A DNA stretch of 64,000 nt from Apostichopus japonicus (Eukaryota; Echinodermata; Holothuroidea; Aspidochirotida; Stichopodidae). Of this stretch, positions 26,201 through 58,959 are shown piece by piece. A program made the translations under genes and the position numbers. The stretch's first letter is position 1, and each line of letters opens with the position of its first letter. The notes beneath the pieces are model-generated. The model had not been told where the DNA came from. It made no database searches and saw only the letters and a list, made by a program, of their open reading frames with translations. Location: contig NC_092567.1 of NCBI RefSeq assembly GCF_037975245.1, forward strand, positions 26,208,376 through 26,272,375, read 5' to 3'.

Positions 26201-26584
26201 GGTATATAAGTGTTAAATATGTTGACTTATTGGTTTGATTGTTTATGTACTATACAGTAATTATATAGTGTATATTCTATGTTCTTATTGTAACACTGAA
26301 GAGAAAGAGAGAGGGTGTGTGTTTCGTTAGTCATTTTTGGTAAATTTCTAGAGATTTCTAATTGTTTTATGTTATATTAAACAGAATGTATATATTGAAA
26401 TTGTGATAAATTTACAAAAAGCAATAAATGTTCCAAGACAAAATTGGAAAGATATCTCTGACTTTCTGTGTCATTTTGATGTTCTTTGGGTTGTTATTTA
26501 ATAAAGGCAGTGATTAATGTCTTCAGTTGAAGATATAGCAATTGAATGAGTTGTTCAGGGAAGGGGTGCAGTCAGCTGTATGCT

Positions 26585-27187
26585 CAGTAGCATAACTCCT
26601 ATTGGCTCGGACCGTGTTGAGCTGGGGGCCTCAACCAATAGGGGGCCCCCCGCTATACTGATGCACAGAAAAAGGGTACCTCTTTGGATAGAGAGGGCCC
26701 ATTTCTACTGGGGAAAAAAAAAAGCTCATGCAAGACTGAATGTTGTTTCTCACTCATACAACTTGTAAGGTGTATCCAGAAGCCGAATTCCTCATTCCAT
26801 AGTATATAGTTACAAAGAATTTTTATAGCTATGTTGATAGTATTGTTCTGTCATTTCTCTTGATGTATTTTAGCATTAAAACATATTTGTCAGCTGGAAA
26901 CAATGTGTAAAAGCTAAATGGCCATTCAAATGTTCTAAACCAAGACCCCTGCATTGATCCTGCATATATCCTTGGACCCATGGGCGGGGTAAGCTTGCCC
27001 CTCCCCCCTGGAAAATTGAACCGATAATGGAGCTCCGCATAGATAGTATCAAGCAGAGTGTTACACCTACATGACCTACTGATCCCCCCCCCCCCCCTGT
27101 GAACGTTTCTGTGGACGCCCTTGCTTGGACCTCCTGATAGGGGGCCCCTTTGGGCCAGGAGCCCTCAGGTTCATCATTACGCCACTG
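26585..27187 (+). mobile_element. Inverted-repeat transposon remnant, hAT-like ends
   Basis: The left end CAGTAGCATAACTCC and the right end (reverse complement CAGTGGCGTAATGATG) are inverted, and each is followed by G/C-rich runs (gggggcccccc; ggggcccctttgggcc). The 8-bp flanks tgtatgct and agtacgtt agree at 5 of 8 positions, as an eroded target duplication would. There is no transposase frame, so it is non-autonomous. Confidence 0.55.
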
Positions 27188-27711
27188 AGTACGTTATCTC
27201 GTCCAAGACACAGGATACATTTATTCTATGAAGCCAAAGTCGATTTGTAAAGTTTCTGGCGGTATTACAAAGTTGTATCCTTCGTGCAGTGGTTAAGCTT
27301 CAAAGTAACCAATACCCAAAATGAAGAAAGACCTCTGTCATGACGATCCTATCTAATTCCGCGAAACTTTACAATCTTCAATCTGTGACTGCATATCATA
27401 ACGGTACCATGAGTCTATCATTCGTTCGTAATTACTGAAGAAGAGGAAGTTTTGAAAAGATTTTTGGAAGTTTCAAATCAACCTGTTCCAAGCGCATGAA
27501 TTTACTTTTCCTAAAACATTTTTTTTTTCGTTTGGCGAAGGTGCACAAGCGAAACCATGAACTATTCGATCATAGCACGTCAGTATGCAAGTTTATGTAG
27601 TTTACGCTACCGTCATACTTCAATTCAGAGATATGTACATACGCCCTGCAAGCCTCGCGCTATACACCACGCCAGTTCATACGCGCGTCACCAGTACCTA
27701 ATTCGGCGCGC

Positions 27712-28541
27712 GTGTGTAGTCACACCTCCTAGAGTCCCTTACTAGCTTTACGTTTAGCCTCTTTGTGTGTGTTTGAGAAGTATTAGTGCCATGTTTCTAA
27801 TACTTTTAGCACTATAAAATATTTATACTTTATCAGAGAACTGTTACATAGCGTCTTGGCGTAAGCTACACGATTAGTTCTATTAAACAGTGAAGCTGCT
27901 TTCTGTTTCTGCATTACAGAATTATTTGAATATTACGATAGGAATTTCTTTATCCATTCTTCCCTACATCACTGTCCTTTGTATAAGAAATATGAGAAGT
28001 ATTTTGGTGTATATACAAGGTCTTGTAAAGTTCAAGGTTACTTTTAGTTATTTTATTCTTAGTATTGGTGGCAGCAAGCCCGCCAGAATCGGTAGTTAAT
28101 ATCGATAGAATCTACGCGTTGTTGTGCGTCTTTCTGCGTACGTAATGTGCGTGACATAAAATCACATTTGCATTCAGCTGTGCGTGATTCAGCTGTGGTT
28201 TGTCCAATCATGAGTTATTATCATTGGTCGCTATCGACACTTCAGCCAATCAGCGAGTGTCCGTTCATGCTGGTTTATTCGATCCATTTTACGTGACTTC
28301 AAAGAAGCATATTTTCATTTTCGAGAGTTCTCAGTTATTCTTCGTCTCGTAAGGACGTACTGTTTGGGTTCTAATATCTTTAAGACTTTTATTGTTAAAC
28401 CGATTTAAGTTTCTTTCCATCTATTGTTTTCAATTTGGAATCCGAACACTTCAATAAAGTTAATCACAAGAAGAAAAGTATCCTATTCGTCTCCTGAACT
28501 ATTTCTTGTATCATCTCTATATTTCGGACTTAACCCTCGAC
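27712..28541 (+). mobile_element. Possible solo LTR
   Basis: The segment can be framed by TGTGTAGTCACACC and ...CCTCGACA. It contains CCAAT motifs, a late aataaag (near 28453) and about 80 bp of following sequence, the U3-R-U5 order of an LTR. No clear 5-bp target duplication was found. Confidence 0.25.
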
Positions 28542-29202
28542 AGAATAATTTTGTGTAAGGAGCCCACGCTAACCCCACCGCTAGCGCCAACGCCCACGCA
28601 AATAAGTATAAACCCACCCTTACAGAAACACTAATTCCCTAATATTTACTTGGAATTTACCTCTACCTTTTGCCAGGGTTCGTCTCTATTTTTGTTTTGG
28701 CCATACATTTATTGGTGTTTAATTCTACTATAGAAATTATTTGCAGAGGCTTACATCTTTGAAATACGACATGGTAGTTTTAGGAAACGCGAGCGTCCAC
28801 GCACAGTTTTCTTCACCATGCATGGAGTATACGCACGCGCTTTAAATAGTCACATTGTGAAAGTTGAGTGCGCGTGTCTGTTTCATCGTATTGGTTACAA
28901 ATGTATATTTAGCCATGTATCCAAGGCCTTTAGTGTTAGCAATCAACTGTGTTGCTTTACATATCTAGAGATATCATTTAAGATATACACATTGGCATTA
29001 ACTTGAACCAACTATACGACTCTAGCGAAACCATGCGCGGGCGCCGTCGCGCATGATTGTTTTATCGTGCTTTATATCGTGAATTGTGCACGTGCGGAAG
29101 AAGTTTATTTGAGCTTCTATAAGTGCAGAGATAGCAGATAAAATTTATGTAAGCCGAGGGATTTCTAACCATCTGTGCAACAGAATGTTCAGAATCCACT
29201 GA
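28542..29202 (+). other. Intergenic and putative promoter region of the 29640 gene
   Basis: No gene seen. The stretch is locally richer in CpG (for example gcgggcgccgtcgcgcatg near 29036) than its surroundings, as expected for a promoter region of the downstream gene. Confidence 0.4.
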
Positions 29203-29245
29203 ATGTTGTCCAAAAGAATTAAAGAGGAACTGAAGTGCCGGTCAG
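29203..29245 (+). other. Probable 5' non-coding exon with upstream ORF
   Basis: ATG at 29203 opens 14 codons to a strong donor (gtcag|gtaagg). Spliced to the acceptor at 29593 (tttttcctgcag) it gives a 30-codon upstream ORF whose TGA overlaps the main ATG at 29640 as ATGA. The exon is inferred from splice signals; its 5' end is unknown. Confidence 0.4.
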
Positions 29246-29639
29246 GTAAGGTCCGGTTGCGTTTTTTAAACAATGCTCTGCACATAAATTAAAAAAAAAA
29301 TAATCTTCTAATTTTCTTGCATTAAAGACATCAGCCGTTAAAAGTCTTGGACGTGTCTTCTCCATTGTAGTTTCACCTTTCATCTATGTATTTGTTGACG
29401 TCGAAGCTTTGTTAGAGCTGTGACGAAATGAGAATTCATAACTAAATGTTTTGACTAAAATCGCACAAGCAAACAAGTCTATCCCATAAATTAGAGACAA
29501 CCCATTTACAGATATATAGCTGATCTGGTTTGTTTGAAAACATTACAGTTAGCCTACTTATTATTAGTATTATTTTTCGATTTTTTCCTGCAGTTAATTT
29601 CCAAGTTTCAATTTGTTGTTCATACCATATTCCCGCAAG

Positions 29640-30034
29640 ATGAAAAGAACTCTTAGCAAAGACACTTACGTGAACTCAAATTTACGATGGACATCACCCG
29701 AACCAAAGGTTCTAGTACAAAGAATTCCCGTTGGAAAAAACACACCACACAATATTTACCAAGGAAGACTAGATTGGGTTTCTGAAAACATTAGCCCTCC
29801 AGAGGAAATGGACAATTCCTGGGAAGATGTAAACGTCCCATGTAATGTAAACAGAGTGCGGAGACGACTGTTAGCTGAAGATGACGTCAGAGTCTCCTGT
29901 AAAGAAGAGGATGAAGAACCTTTAGCGCAATCACTCGATGACTCACTCTTCCCTGAAATTGGAAACTCTGGTGACGCCTTGTTGAAATCCCCACCTAACG
30001 TTGACTACCTGCTAGGATGTGTCACACCCAAGAG
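29640..30034 (+). CDS. Unrecognised gene, coding exon 1
   Basis: It starts at the first in-frame ATG (29640) of an exon opened by the acceptor at 29593 and ends at caagag|gtaaat. It encodes 131 residues plus two bases. Ser/Thr-Pro pairs (TSPEP, ISPPEE, KSPPN) suggest proline-directed phosphorylation. Confidence 0.8.
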
Positions 30035-33000
30035 GTAAATTGTTCACTTTCAGTTTACACACGATCAGTTAACCTGGTGTTGGAAGCAAAGGGGATAGCT
30101 AGTCCGTTGTAACTTTTTATCAATTTTTTTTACAAAATTGTTAATAATAATCATAATGATAATAAATTACATGTATATAGCGCTTAATACAGCGCTTCTA
30201 AAGCGCTTTACAAAGTAGGAAAGAGACAAAGGAAACCAAGGGGGGGGGGGGGGGACTAGGAATCAAACAGAAATGTTTTAAGTTGTCTCTCGAAAATACA
30301 AAGGGATGGAGAGCCACGAACGTGAAATGGGAGCTTGTTCCAAAGAGAAGGCGCAGCGACAGAAAAGGCACGATCGCCATAACGAGGAGTTAATTGCAAA
30401 TGCGCATGATAGGAAGAGCGAAGCGTAACTGTATAGTTGACTGACGCAAAGGAGTAAGAATGTCAGTGTTATATTGAGGGACAAGCCCGTTGATCGCTTT
30501 GTGAGAAGTAGGATCTTAAACTGGATGCGTTGAAAGATGGGAAGCCAATGTAATGAACGGAGTACAGGAGTGATGTGATCAAACTTTTTAGTGAGTGAGA
30601 CTGTAGACACGCAGCAGCGTTCTGAATTCTCTGAAGGGGAGCTATATGAGAAACTGGCAAATTCACATACAAACTGCTGCAATAACCCAGATAAGAAGAA
30701 ACAAAAGCGTGAACCAGTCGTTCAGTTGAGCCTTGATCTAGATACCTCCCGGGTTTACCAATTTGTTAATCCTTCAGACTTTGACATGCATTTCGTACCC
30801 CTGCCAGATGGTTGCTCCTCGGTAGCGGGTGTGTAAATGCTTGGTCCCTACAGAAAGATTAAGTGTACCAAAAATAAAATAAAATAAATAATAAAATGGA
30901 ATGTAACGTTGAACTGCTCCATTCGCACAGATTGAAGACCGTGTCTAACTTGTTAGATTTTTCGTGTTGTGAAGAAACTACGAAAGTTTAAAATTGCCAT
31001 CAACATAAGAAAACTTTGCCCCAAAAGAAGTCAACATTTTCTTAACAACATATCTCTCGTCAATTCAACTATTTCTGCAAAATGTTCAATTGTTCACCTT
31101 TTTCAATTAAACATTTTGCAGAAAATTGTTCAATTGCTCAGTTGGAATGTAGTGAATAATTGAACATTTTGCAGAAAAATGTTGAATTGACCAGATATGG
31201 TAAGTGGTCAATTGAACATTTTGCAGAAAATTGTTGAATTGACGACACATTATAAGTTGTCAATTAAAACTTTTGCAGAAAAATGTTCAATATAAGCTCA
31301 GTTAAAGTAACTGAGCAATCCAACATTTTTCTGATTTTGTTATAAAATATTATCTTGTTATCTAAACAATTTACTGGAAAATGTTGACTTCTTGGGGCAG
31401 TTTTCTTATGCTGATGGCACTTATAAGCTTCCGTAAGAAACAACTGCGGGTCAGTAATTCTATATGTATACAATCTTTACTCTTATGCCCGAGTTCGGTA
31501 ACACCGGCCAGATTGTTGCAAATTGTCTGAGCTGGAGCAAGGAAAGGGGAAGTGGGTATGGAATCGGGGCAATATTCAGTGGTGTTCAAAGAGCGGCCAA
31601 TACATCGGAATTACGCTGCACACATGAAAATCACTGAGTTGGAAATATTGGGGTCAAAGGTAACCCGATCTCACTCGTGTCGAGGACCCTGTGCAGCAGT
31701 GGCGGAGCTAGGGGAAATGGGTATTGGTCAGGGGGCGAGAATGGTCTGTAGGGCGCTTTCGACACTATCTAAGCGGAGCGCCACCACAGGTTGGTGCGGA
31801 GCGTAAAGAAATTTTTGGAGGAAAGATACTCCCTAGATCGCCGGAAATGACCCTTTCCGGGCCTTGCTAATTTGCAGATAATGTGACAAATGTCAATAGG
31901 TAGTCGAGAGCGCAATAAAAAAAATCAACAATCGCGAATAAGTAAAAAGCGGTAAAAAACTGAAAAGGGCGCCAGTCCATTTGAGTCCGTCAGGGGGGCA
32001 TCCACCCCCTGACTGTATGGACGCTCGGCCACTGCTTGCATAGTTAGTTGAGAAACTGATTCGACTCATGGCCCGACAGGTAAATATCAGGATTCGACTC
32101 AACTCCACCTAAACTGGCAGCGATCGGTGTTGCCCTGTGGTCGTTTGAAGCCGAATTTCAGCTAGGGAATGATTAAAATTGTATATGTAAAATGTTGCTT
32201 TATGAAGAATATTTAGGCTATAAATTAGGTTTATTTTATGCCTGCATCATTTGATGGGTAGGCGGGAGCGTGGTTCATTATTGATACACTCTTTAGATTT
32301 TTCAGAGTGCACTTTACATGTGTGAGGGTATTTAGTGCCTTATTTCTTCCCCAAGGAACACGTGGAATCCCGAAGACGTTTTGAAGAGTCATGGTATTGA
32401 CATATTTGGAAATAACAGAGATCGTGAAGAATTTACCAACTTTTGTGAAAATCTGATTGCTGTACCAAGGTAGCCTACATGTTTTATATAACGTTTTACC
32501 TGTAAATGCATGCCCTAAAATGTGGGCCCTAATGGTCCCAAAAATAATGGGCCCCACAAAATGGATACAAAGAATGTGCCCAAAAATGCATTTGAGGTGG
32601 AAATAAATTTGGGTCTAACAAGCAAAAAAAAAATGGGCCCCGATTTTTGTTGGCCAGATGGTCCAAACAAACTAGGCCCATGTACCAGCTATTAAACTAC
32701 TGTATACCAAGTTTGGTTACAATCCCACGTAAGCTTGCAAAGTTATTGCAATGTCAAAAAGTTAACGTTTGACCCCATAGTCATTAATATTCATAACGCC
32801 CGCGCCGAAAACGATATCTGGTGACTCCTTCTTATAATACATTTACATAGCAAGTATGACAAATATCTATCACTCCTTCGAGTTATAACGGACTCAGACC
32901 AATGTCACAGACGCACACCATGCCAGCCTTACTGCAGAGGTTCATTTGCTTACACCAAACAACCAAAAACGATGTCATAATTCAAAGTCGATATTGGTAA

Positions 33001-33878
33001 GGAAACAGAAATATACCTGATGAGAACGTAAGATTTCAGGCAGAACTAATTCTACATCCATTCTGTTTTCAGTAGAGATGCTTCGCATAATGGCACTCCA
33101 GGGGTACACCACGACAACCCTCTGTGGTCATGTGAATACAAACCGGTTGCTTGGAAAGGTAGTTTGCCGCACCACTACACTAACCATAAAGGTGCACAGG
33201 ATACAACACATATATCACCAGCATACGCAACACTAAGTGTAGACTGGTAAGTGTGTCTGTTTTATCAAGTTATTTCCAAGTTTGTGTTTAGTAGATAGTT
33301 GGTTGTACATAACTACTTGACACTAACATACAAATATGTTTGACTCGTTGCCCGATTAACTTAGCTAACTTACTGTACCAAATTAACACAACTCATTCTT
33401 TTATGTGGGCATATCCTGTTTTTTTATTATAAAGGGTGGAAGGGGGTTAGGTGACCCTCAGATCGTGCGCCTGTTTTACATTAACCTCTTAACATGCTTG
33501 TACTGTTGCAGTCACTTTTAATTAAACACAGGTAGTAAAACACTGTTCTATTCTTGATTTATCACCAGCGGTGAACCCTTGTTCAGTAGCTGGCATCAAC
33601 CACCTAATATCACACCCTCCCCTTTATCTGCTTCCATCTCGGATCAAGTTGAAGGTTTGCAGTATTTGAAGAGAGCCTCCTCATACAGACGAAAGAGGAG
33701 AAGAGGTCTTGGGTTAACTGTGTGTGAAGCCTTGTACTATGACGGTGAAAAGTATACCAGCATCAAAGTAATTACTGATGGTACAAGAAAATATAGACTT
33801 GTGCTTCCAAAAGAGCATAAACATAGCAAAGGTATGCCTCAACAAGTGCCAATCTATTCCGTAACGGTGGATGATTAA
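29640..33878 (+). CDS. Unrecognised four-exon gene, 330 aa
   Basis: The exons 29640-30034, 32356-32469, 33073-33246 and 33569-33878 join in frame to 330 codons plus TAA. I do not recognise the family. Seen: an N-terminal half with a basic start (MKRTLSKD), acidic patches (EEDEEP), a cyclin-type RxL-like RRRLL near residue 82, NTWNPEDVLKSHGIDIFG in exon 2, and an aromatic-rich LWSCEYKPVAWKG in exon 3. Exon 4 has a basic cluster RRKRRRG near residue 270 that could be a nuclear signal, followed by a compact segment (TVCEALYYDGEKYTSIKVIT). No signal peptide or membrane segment. Splice sites agree with phase and the codon content is gene-like. The polyA signal is at 34571. Conserved identity would need a database search. 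Confidence 0.8.
30138..30755 (-). mobile_element. LINE 3' end (L2/CR1-like), 5'-truncated
   Basis: On the minus strand, across shifted frames: ERLVHAFVSSYLGYCSSLYV, HIAPLQRIQNAAACLQS, FDHITPVLRSLHWLP, RIQFKILLLT, then AFSVAAPSLWNKLPFHVRGS and LKTFLFDS. This is the canonical thumb and C-terminus of L2/CR1-type ORF2. The element ends in a 3' tail with gcgctt repeats and an (ATT)n-like microsatellite at 30138-30168, typical of L2/CR1 ends. Frameshifts show it is inactive. Confidence 0.88.
30967..31443 (+). mobile_element. Foldback MITE with long inverted ends
   Basis: gccatcaacataagaaaact near 31006 is matched by its inverse near 31400, and the similarity extends to roughly 70 bp. Inside lie four or five near-palindromic units built on acattttgcagaaaattgtt, so the whole element can fold on itself. 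There is no open frame. A relative sits at 60877-61276. Confidence 0.8.
31697..32034 (+). mobile_element. Small inverted-repeat transposon (MITE), hAT-like ends
   Basis: The left end CAGTGGCGGAGCTAGGGG and the right end (reverse complement CAGTGGCCGAGCGTCC) form terminal inverted repeats about 12 bp long. Near the right end, gtcagggggg...ccccctgac (31988-32013) forms a hairpin. At 338 bp it has no coding capacity. CAGTGG ends are usual in hAT elements; a clean 8-bp duplication is not visible. Confidence 0.65.
32356..32469 (+). CDS. Unrecognised gene, coding exon 2
   Basis: The acceptor is cttccccaag and the donor accaag|gtagcc. It encodes NTWNPEDVLKSHGIDIFGNN and REEFTNFCENLIAVP. The incoming two-base phase fits exon 1 exactly. 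Confidence 0.8.
33073..33246 (+). CDS. Unrecognised gene, coding exon 3
   Basis: The acceptor is ttctgttttcag and the donor gactg|gtaagt. It encodes 58 residues including NPLWSCEYKPVAWKG, a short Trp/Pro-rich block, and His-rich LPHHYTNHK. Confidence 0.8.
33569..33878 (+). CDS. Unrecognised gene, last coding exon
   Basis: The acceptor is gatttatcaccag; the stop TAA is at 33876-33878. It encodes a Ser/Pro-rich stretch, the RRKRRRG cluster and the most compact part of the protein, ending VPIYSVTVDD. Confidence 0.8.
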
Positions 33879-34570
33879 TAAGAGATCCTGATTATCCAGA
33901 GAAAGACAGATTTGGTATCAACTTGGAGTGTAAGTTGACATTGTCCAGAACATCATGAAGACCTTGTAAAAGGGAAGTTACATTTAATGGTATTTCTGTA
34001 CGAATGGAGCCAAAAAAAAAAAACAACCTATGAAAATATAGTTTTGAGTATCTAACCCTCCAACTCCGGTAAGGAGTGCTCAAGGAGACTAACATCTCAG
34101 TGAACTAACATGCTTTGGAAGTGTCAGGCACTGGACTAACCAATGTGACCATCGTGTCAGCCTAATCGATCTCAGTAGTCAGTACTTTGATTGGGAAATA
34201 ACTTATTACTCTGGTACCACTGCAGTTACTTGAGTAAGTCACTTACAAAAAAAAAGCAAGTATGTTGTACTTATTAAGTGTTTGGCATTCATTTTGAATC
34301 AAACTTTTATAAAGGCCATAAAGAAAGGAAGGAACAAAATAAACTCTCAAAAGTTGAAAGAGACAACTAAGATCGACAAGGTTTGTAACTACAATTCTGT
34401 ATTCAAATGCATGTCTTACATAACCAATCAGGTTTTCATTCTCAATTTAAGCATTGGTAAAACAACCAAGGAATTTAATACATATTTTCAAAGTTTTGAT
34501 AAAGACATGAGACAAGGTGTTAAGTTAATCCTTGAATTAACCTATTTATTGTTATTATTTATTGAGCAGA

Positions 34571-34576
34571 AATAAA
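34571..34576 (+). promoter_or_regulatory. PolyA signal of the unrecognised gene
   Basis: aataaa lies about 690 bp past the stop codon. The minus-strand RPL27A signal lies about 70 bp further on, so the two 3' ends nearly meet. Confidence 0.7.
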
Positions 34577-34642
34577 ATTTACTGCAAAAATGAATGACTT
34601 TGATCAAACTGTCCATCCTCTTTGAGTCGAATATGAAGGGGT

Positions 34643-34648
34643 TTTATT
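34643..34648 (-). promoter_or_regulatory. RPL27A: PolyA signal of RPL27A
   Basis: tttatt on the plus strand reads AATAAA on the minus strand, 172 bp past the RPL27A stop codon. No nearer hexamer was noticed. Confidence 0.65.
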
Positions 34649-34819
34649 CAAGTTTTTCTGTACATTGTTTCATAAGCTAATGATACAGAAACCACTCCTC
34701 CACTAATAAGTCACAAACAGACGAAGCAAGTAAGAGAGAACAACTCACAATTCATGTTACTCATATCTATTGTGCAACAACAACCTCCTTAAATTACATT
34801 CCATAGAAACAAGAGCACT

Positions 34820-37656
<2,837 letters not shown>

Positions 37657-38160
37657 TTTGTGTCCCGAGGAGAAAGGATGTACGACGAGAACAGCGGATT
37701 GCCGATCCGTACCTTCAATTATAAGTAACTAAAATCGATGAGTTAGCAAACTAAGATGCATCCAAAATATTAATATGTATTTATTAGAGGTTATTTATGC
37801 GTATAATACCTGAAAATTACAAACAATGGGAAAATAAAATAAAATAAACTCTCTGAAAATTGGAACAAAATAAGCATCTGGTATTAGAGGGCGCATTATC
37901 AAAACGGTTATAAGTGCCTGGAAGATTTAGCATAGAACTGCTACCAACTATCTGGTCATGCAGCAGAAACAAATACTAAGTAAAGTGTAGGAGGCAAACT
38001 AAAAGTGTAGGCTAGGCTAAGTTGCACTGGTCCATACCACCTATACCATAGCCTAGGACCGTCTTCCCGCTACAATACTAGAAATAACTGAAAAGAAGAA
38101 GGCCTTTTTTCAGGCCGTGTTTTCTCATTTGTGCAATGTATAATATCATATGAGATTAAA
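37657..38160. promoter_or_regulatory. Bidirectional promoter between RPL27A and the TIF1 gene
   Basis: Only 504 bp separate the two divergent start codons. No TATA box stands out near the presumed RPL27A start. The pyrimidine-rich ttttttcaggccgtgttttc near 38105 is a candidate start region for the TIF1 gene. Confidence 0.6.
37663..37680 (-). promoter_or_regulatory. RPL27A: Probable 5' TOP tract of RPL27A
   Basis: The minus strand reads catcctttctcctcgggaca shortly before the ATG. A C followed by an unbroken pyrimidine run (cctttctcctc) is what TOP mRNAs start with, implying a 5' UTR of only about 20 nt. Confidence 0.6.
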
Positions 38161-58160
<20,000 letters not shown>

Positions 58161-58822
58161 AGATTGACCGCCACCTCATCCAAGTGGAATGAACACAGAA
58201 TGAACGTCGTTCATCACCCTCAGACAGAAGAAGAATTGGTCCAGAGGTCGTACGAGGTGTGGAGAATCGTCTAGGGAAGAGAGGATCAAACCGTGGAGCA
58301 AGATGACAGGGTCACTCCAAGGAGGAGAGAATGATGGATGTCTGCAGGTTGGTTTGTAGAGATGGAAAGCGTGATGTAGAACATTGGGCATTATAGAGGG
58401 AGGTAAAGAGAGAAAGTTTAGCTGTCCAGGGTGGTGTGCCACATCAGATTTATATTCTGCTGGAAATTGCTTTCCTTGGCAAGGATAAAGTGTAATTTAT
58501 TGTTGTTGGAATGCACTGTTTAATGTTTCTAAGAACAAAAAAAGTCTCAGAGTACACTTCATGCCAGAAAGAAAATCTCTACGGTGGAATTAAATTTAAC
58601 CGTGGTCCATGGGCCTCACGTTTTCTGTTGTGGCTTACGTAGCATCCCAAACCTACAGTATAAGACCCTTCACTCATATAGTAAGAAGTGAAACACTGGG
58701 ATGTTTACTTTTTTGGACTGTCCTGGCATGCTAGTGAAGTTCACAACTTCAATCACAGTTGGTTATTTCACATTCAGTTTTCATTGCTTTTGTTTGCATT
58801 ATTCGCCAAGAGAAAGTTAGAT

Positions 58823-58957
58823 AATAAAGAGATACATTATAAATATTTTCATTAAATTAATGATAATTTATAAAGAGTTCAAGAATTCACTTTAATTCCA
58901 TATTTTCCTGCCTGGATGCTGTATCATATCAAGACCAATCATTTGCAAATAAATAAA
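58823..58957 (+). promoter_or_regulatory. Candidate polyA signals of the TIF1 gene
   Basis: aataaa occurs at 58823-58828 and overlapping hexamers in caaataaataaatg occur at about 58948-58957, 660-800 bp past the stop. Which is used cannot be seen. Confidence 0.5.
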
Positions 58958-58959
58958 TG

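Larger units (their letters stand above)
21068..26445 (+). other. Probable long DENND2 3' UTR and flanking DNA
   Basis: No coding exon recognised. A polyadenylation hexamer aataaa lies at 26423-26428 (gcaataaatg) and another at 26500-26505. Whether the UTR really runs this far or ends earlier cannot be decided without transcripts. The region contains a LINE relic on the opposite strand, a 27-bp tandem repeat and several G-rich tracts. Confidence 0.5.
30035..32355 (+). other. First intron of the unrecognised gene
   Basis: Non-coding, almost filled by three transposon remnants: a LINE tail on the minus strand, a foldback MITE and a hAT-like MITE. No further exon is needed to keep frame. Confidence 0.7.

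Noticed and set aside
27557..27745. 62-codon Arg-rich frame
   Set aside because: Chance frame in a locally GC-rich stretch, with no conserved feature or splice partner.
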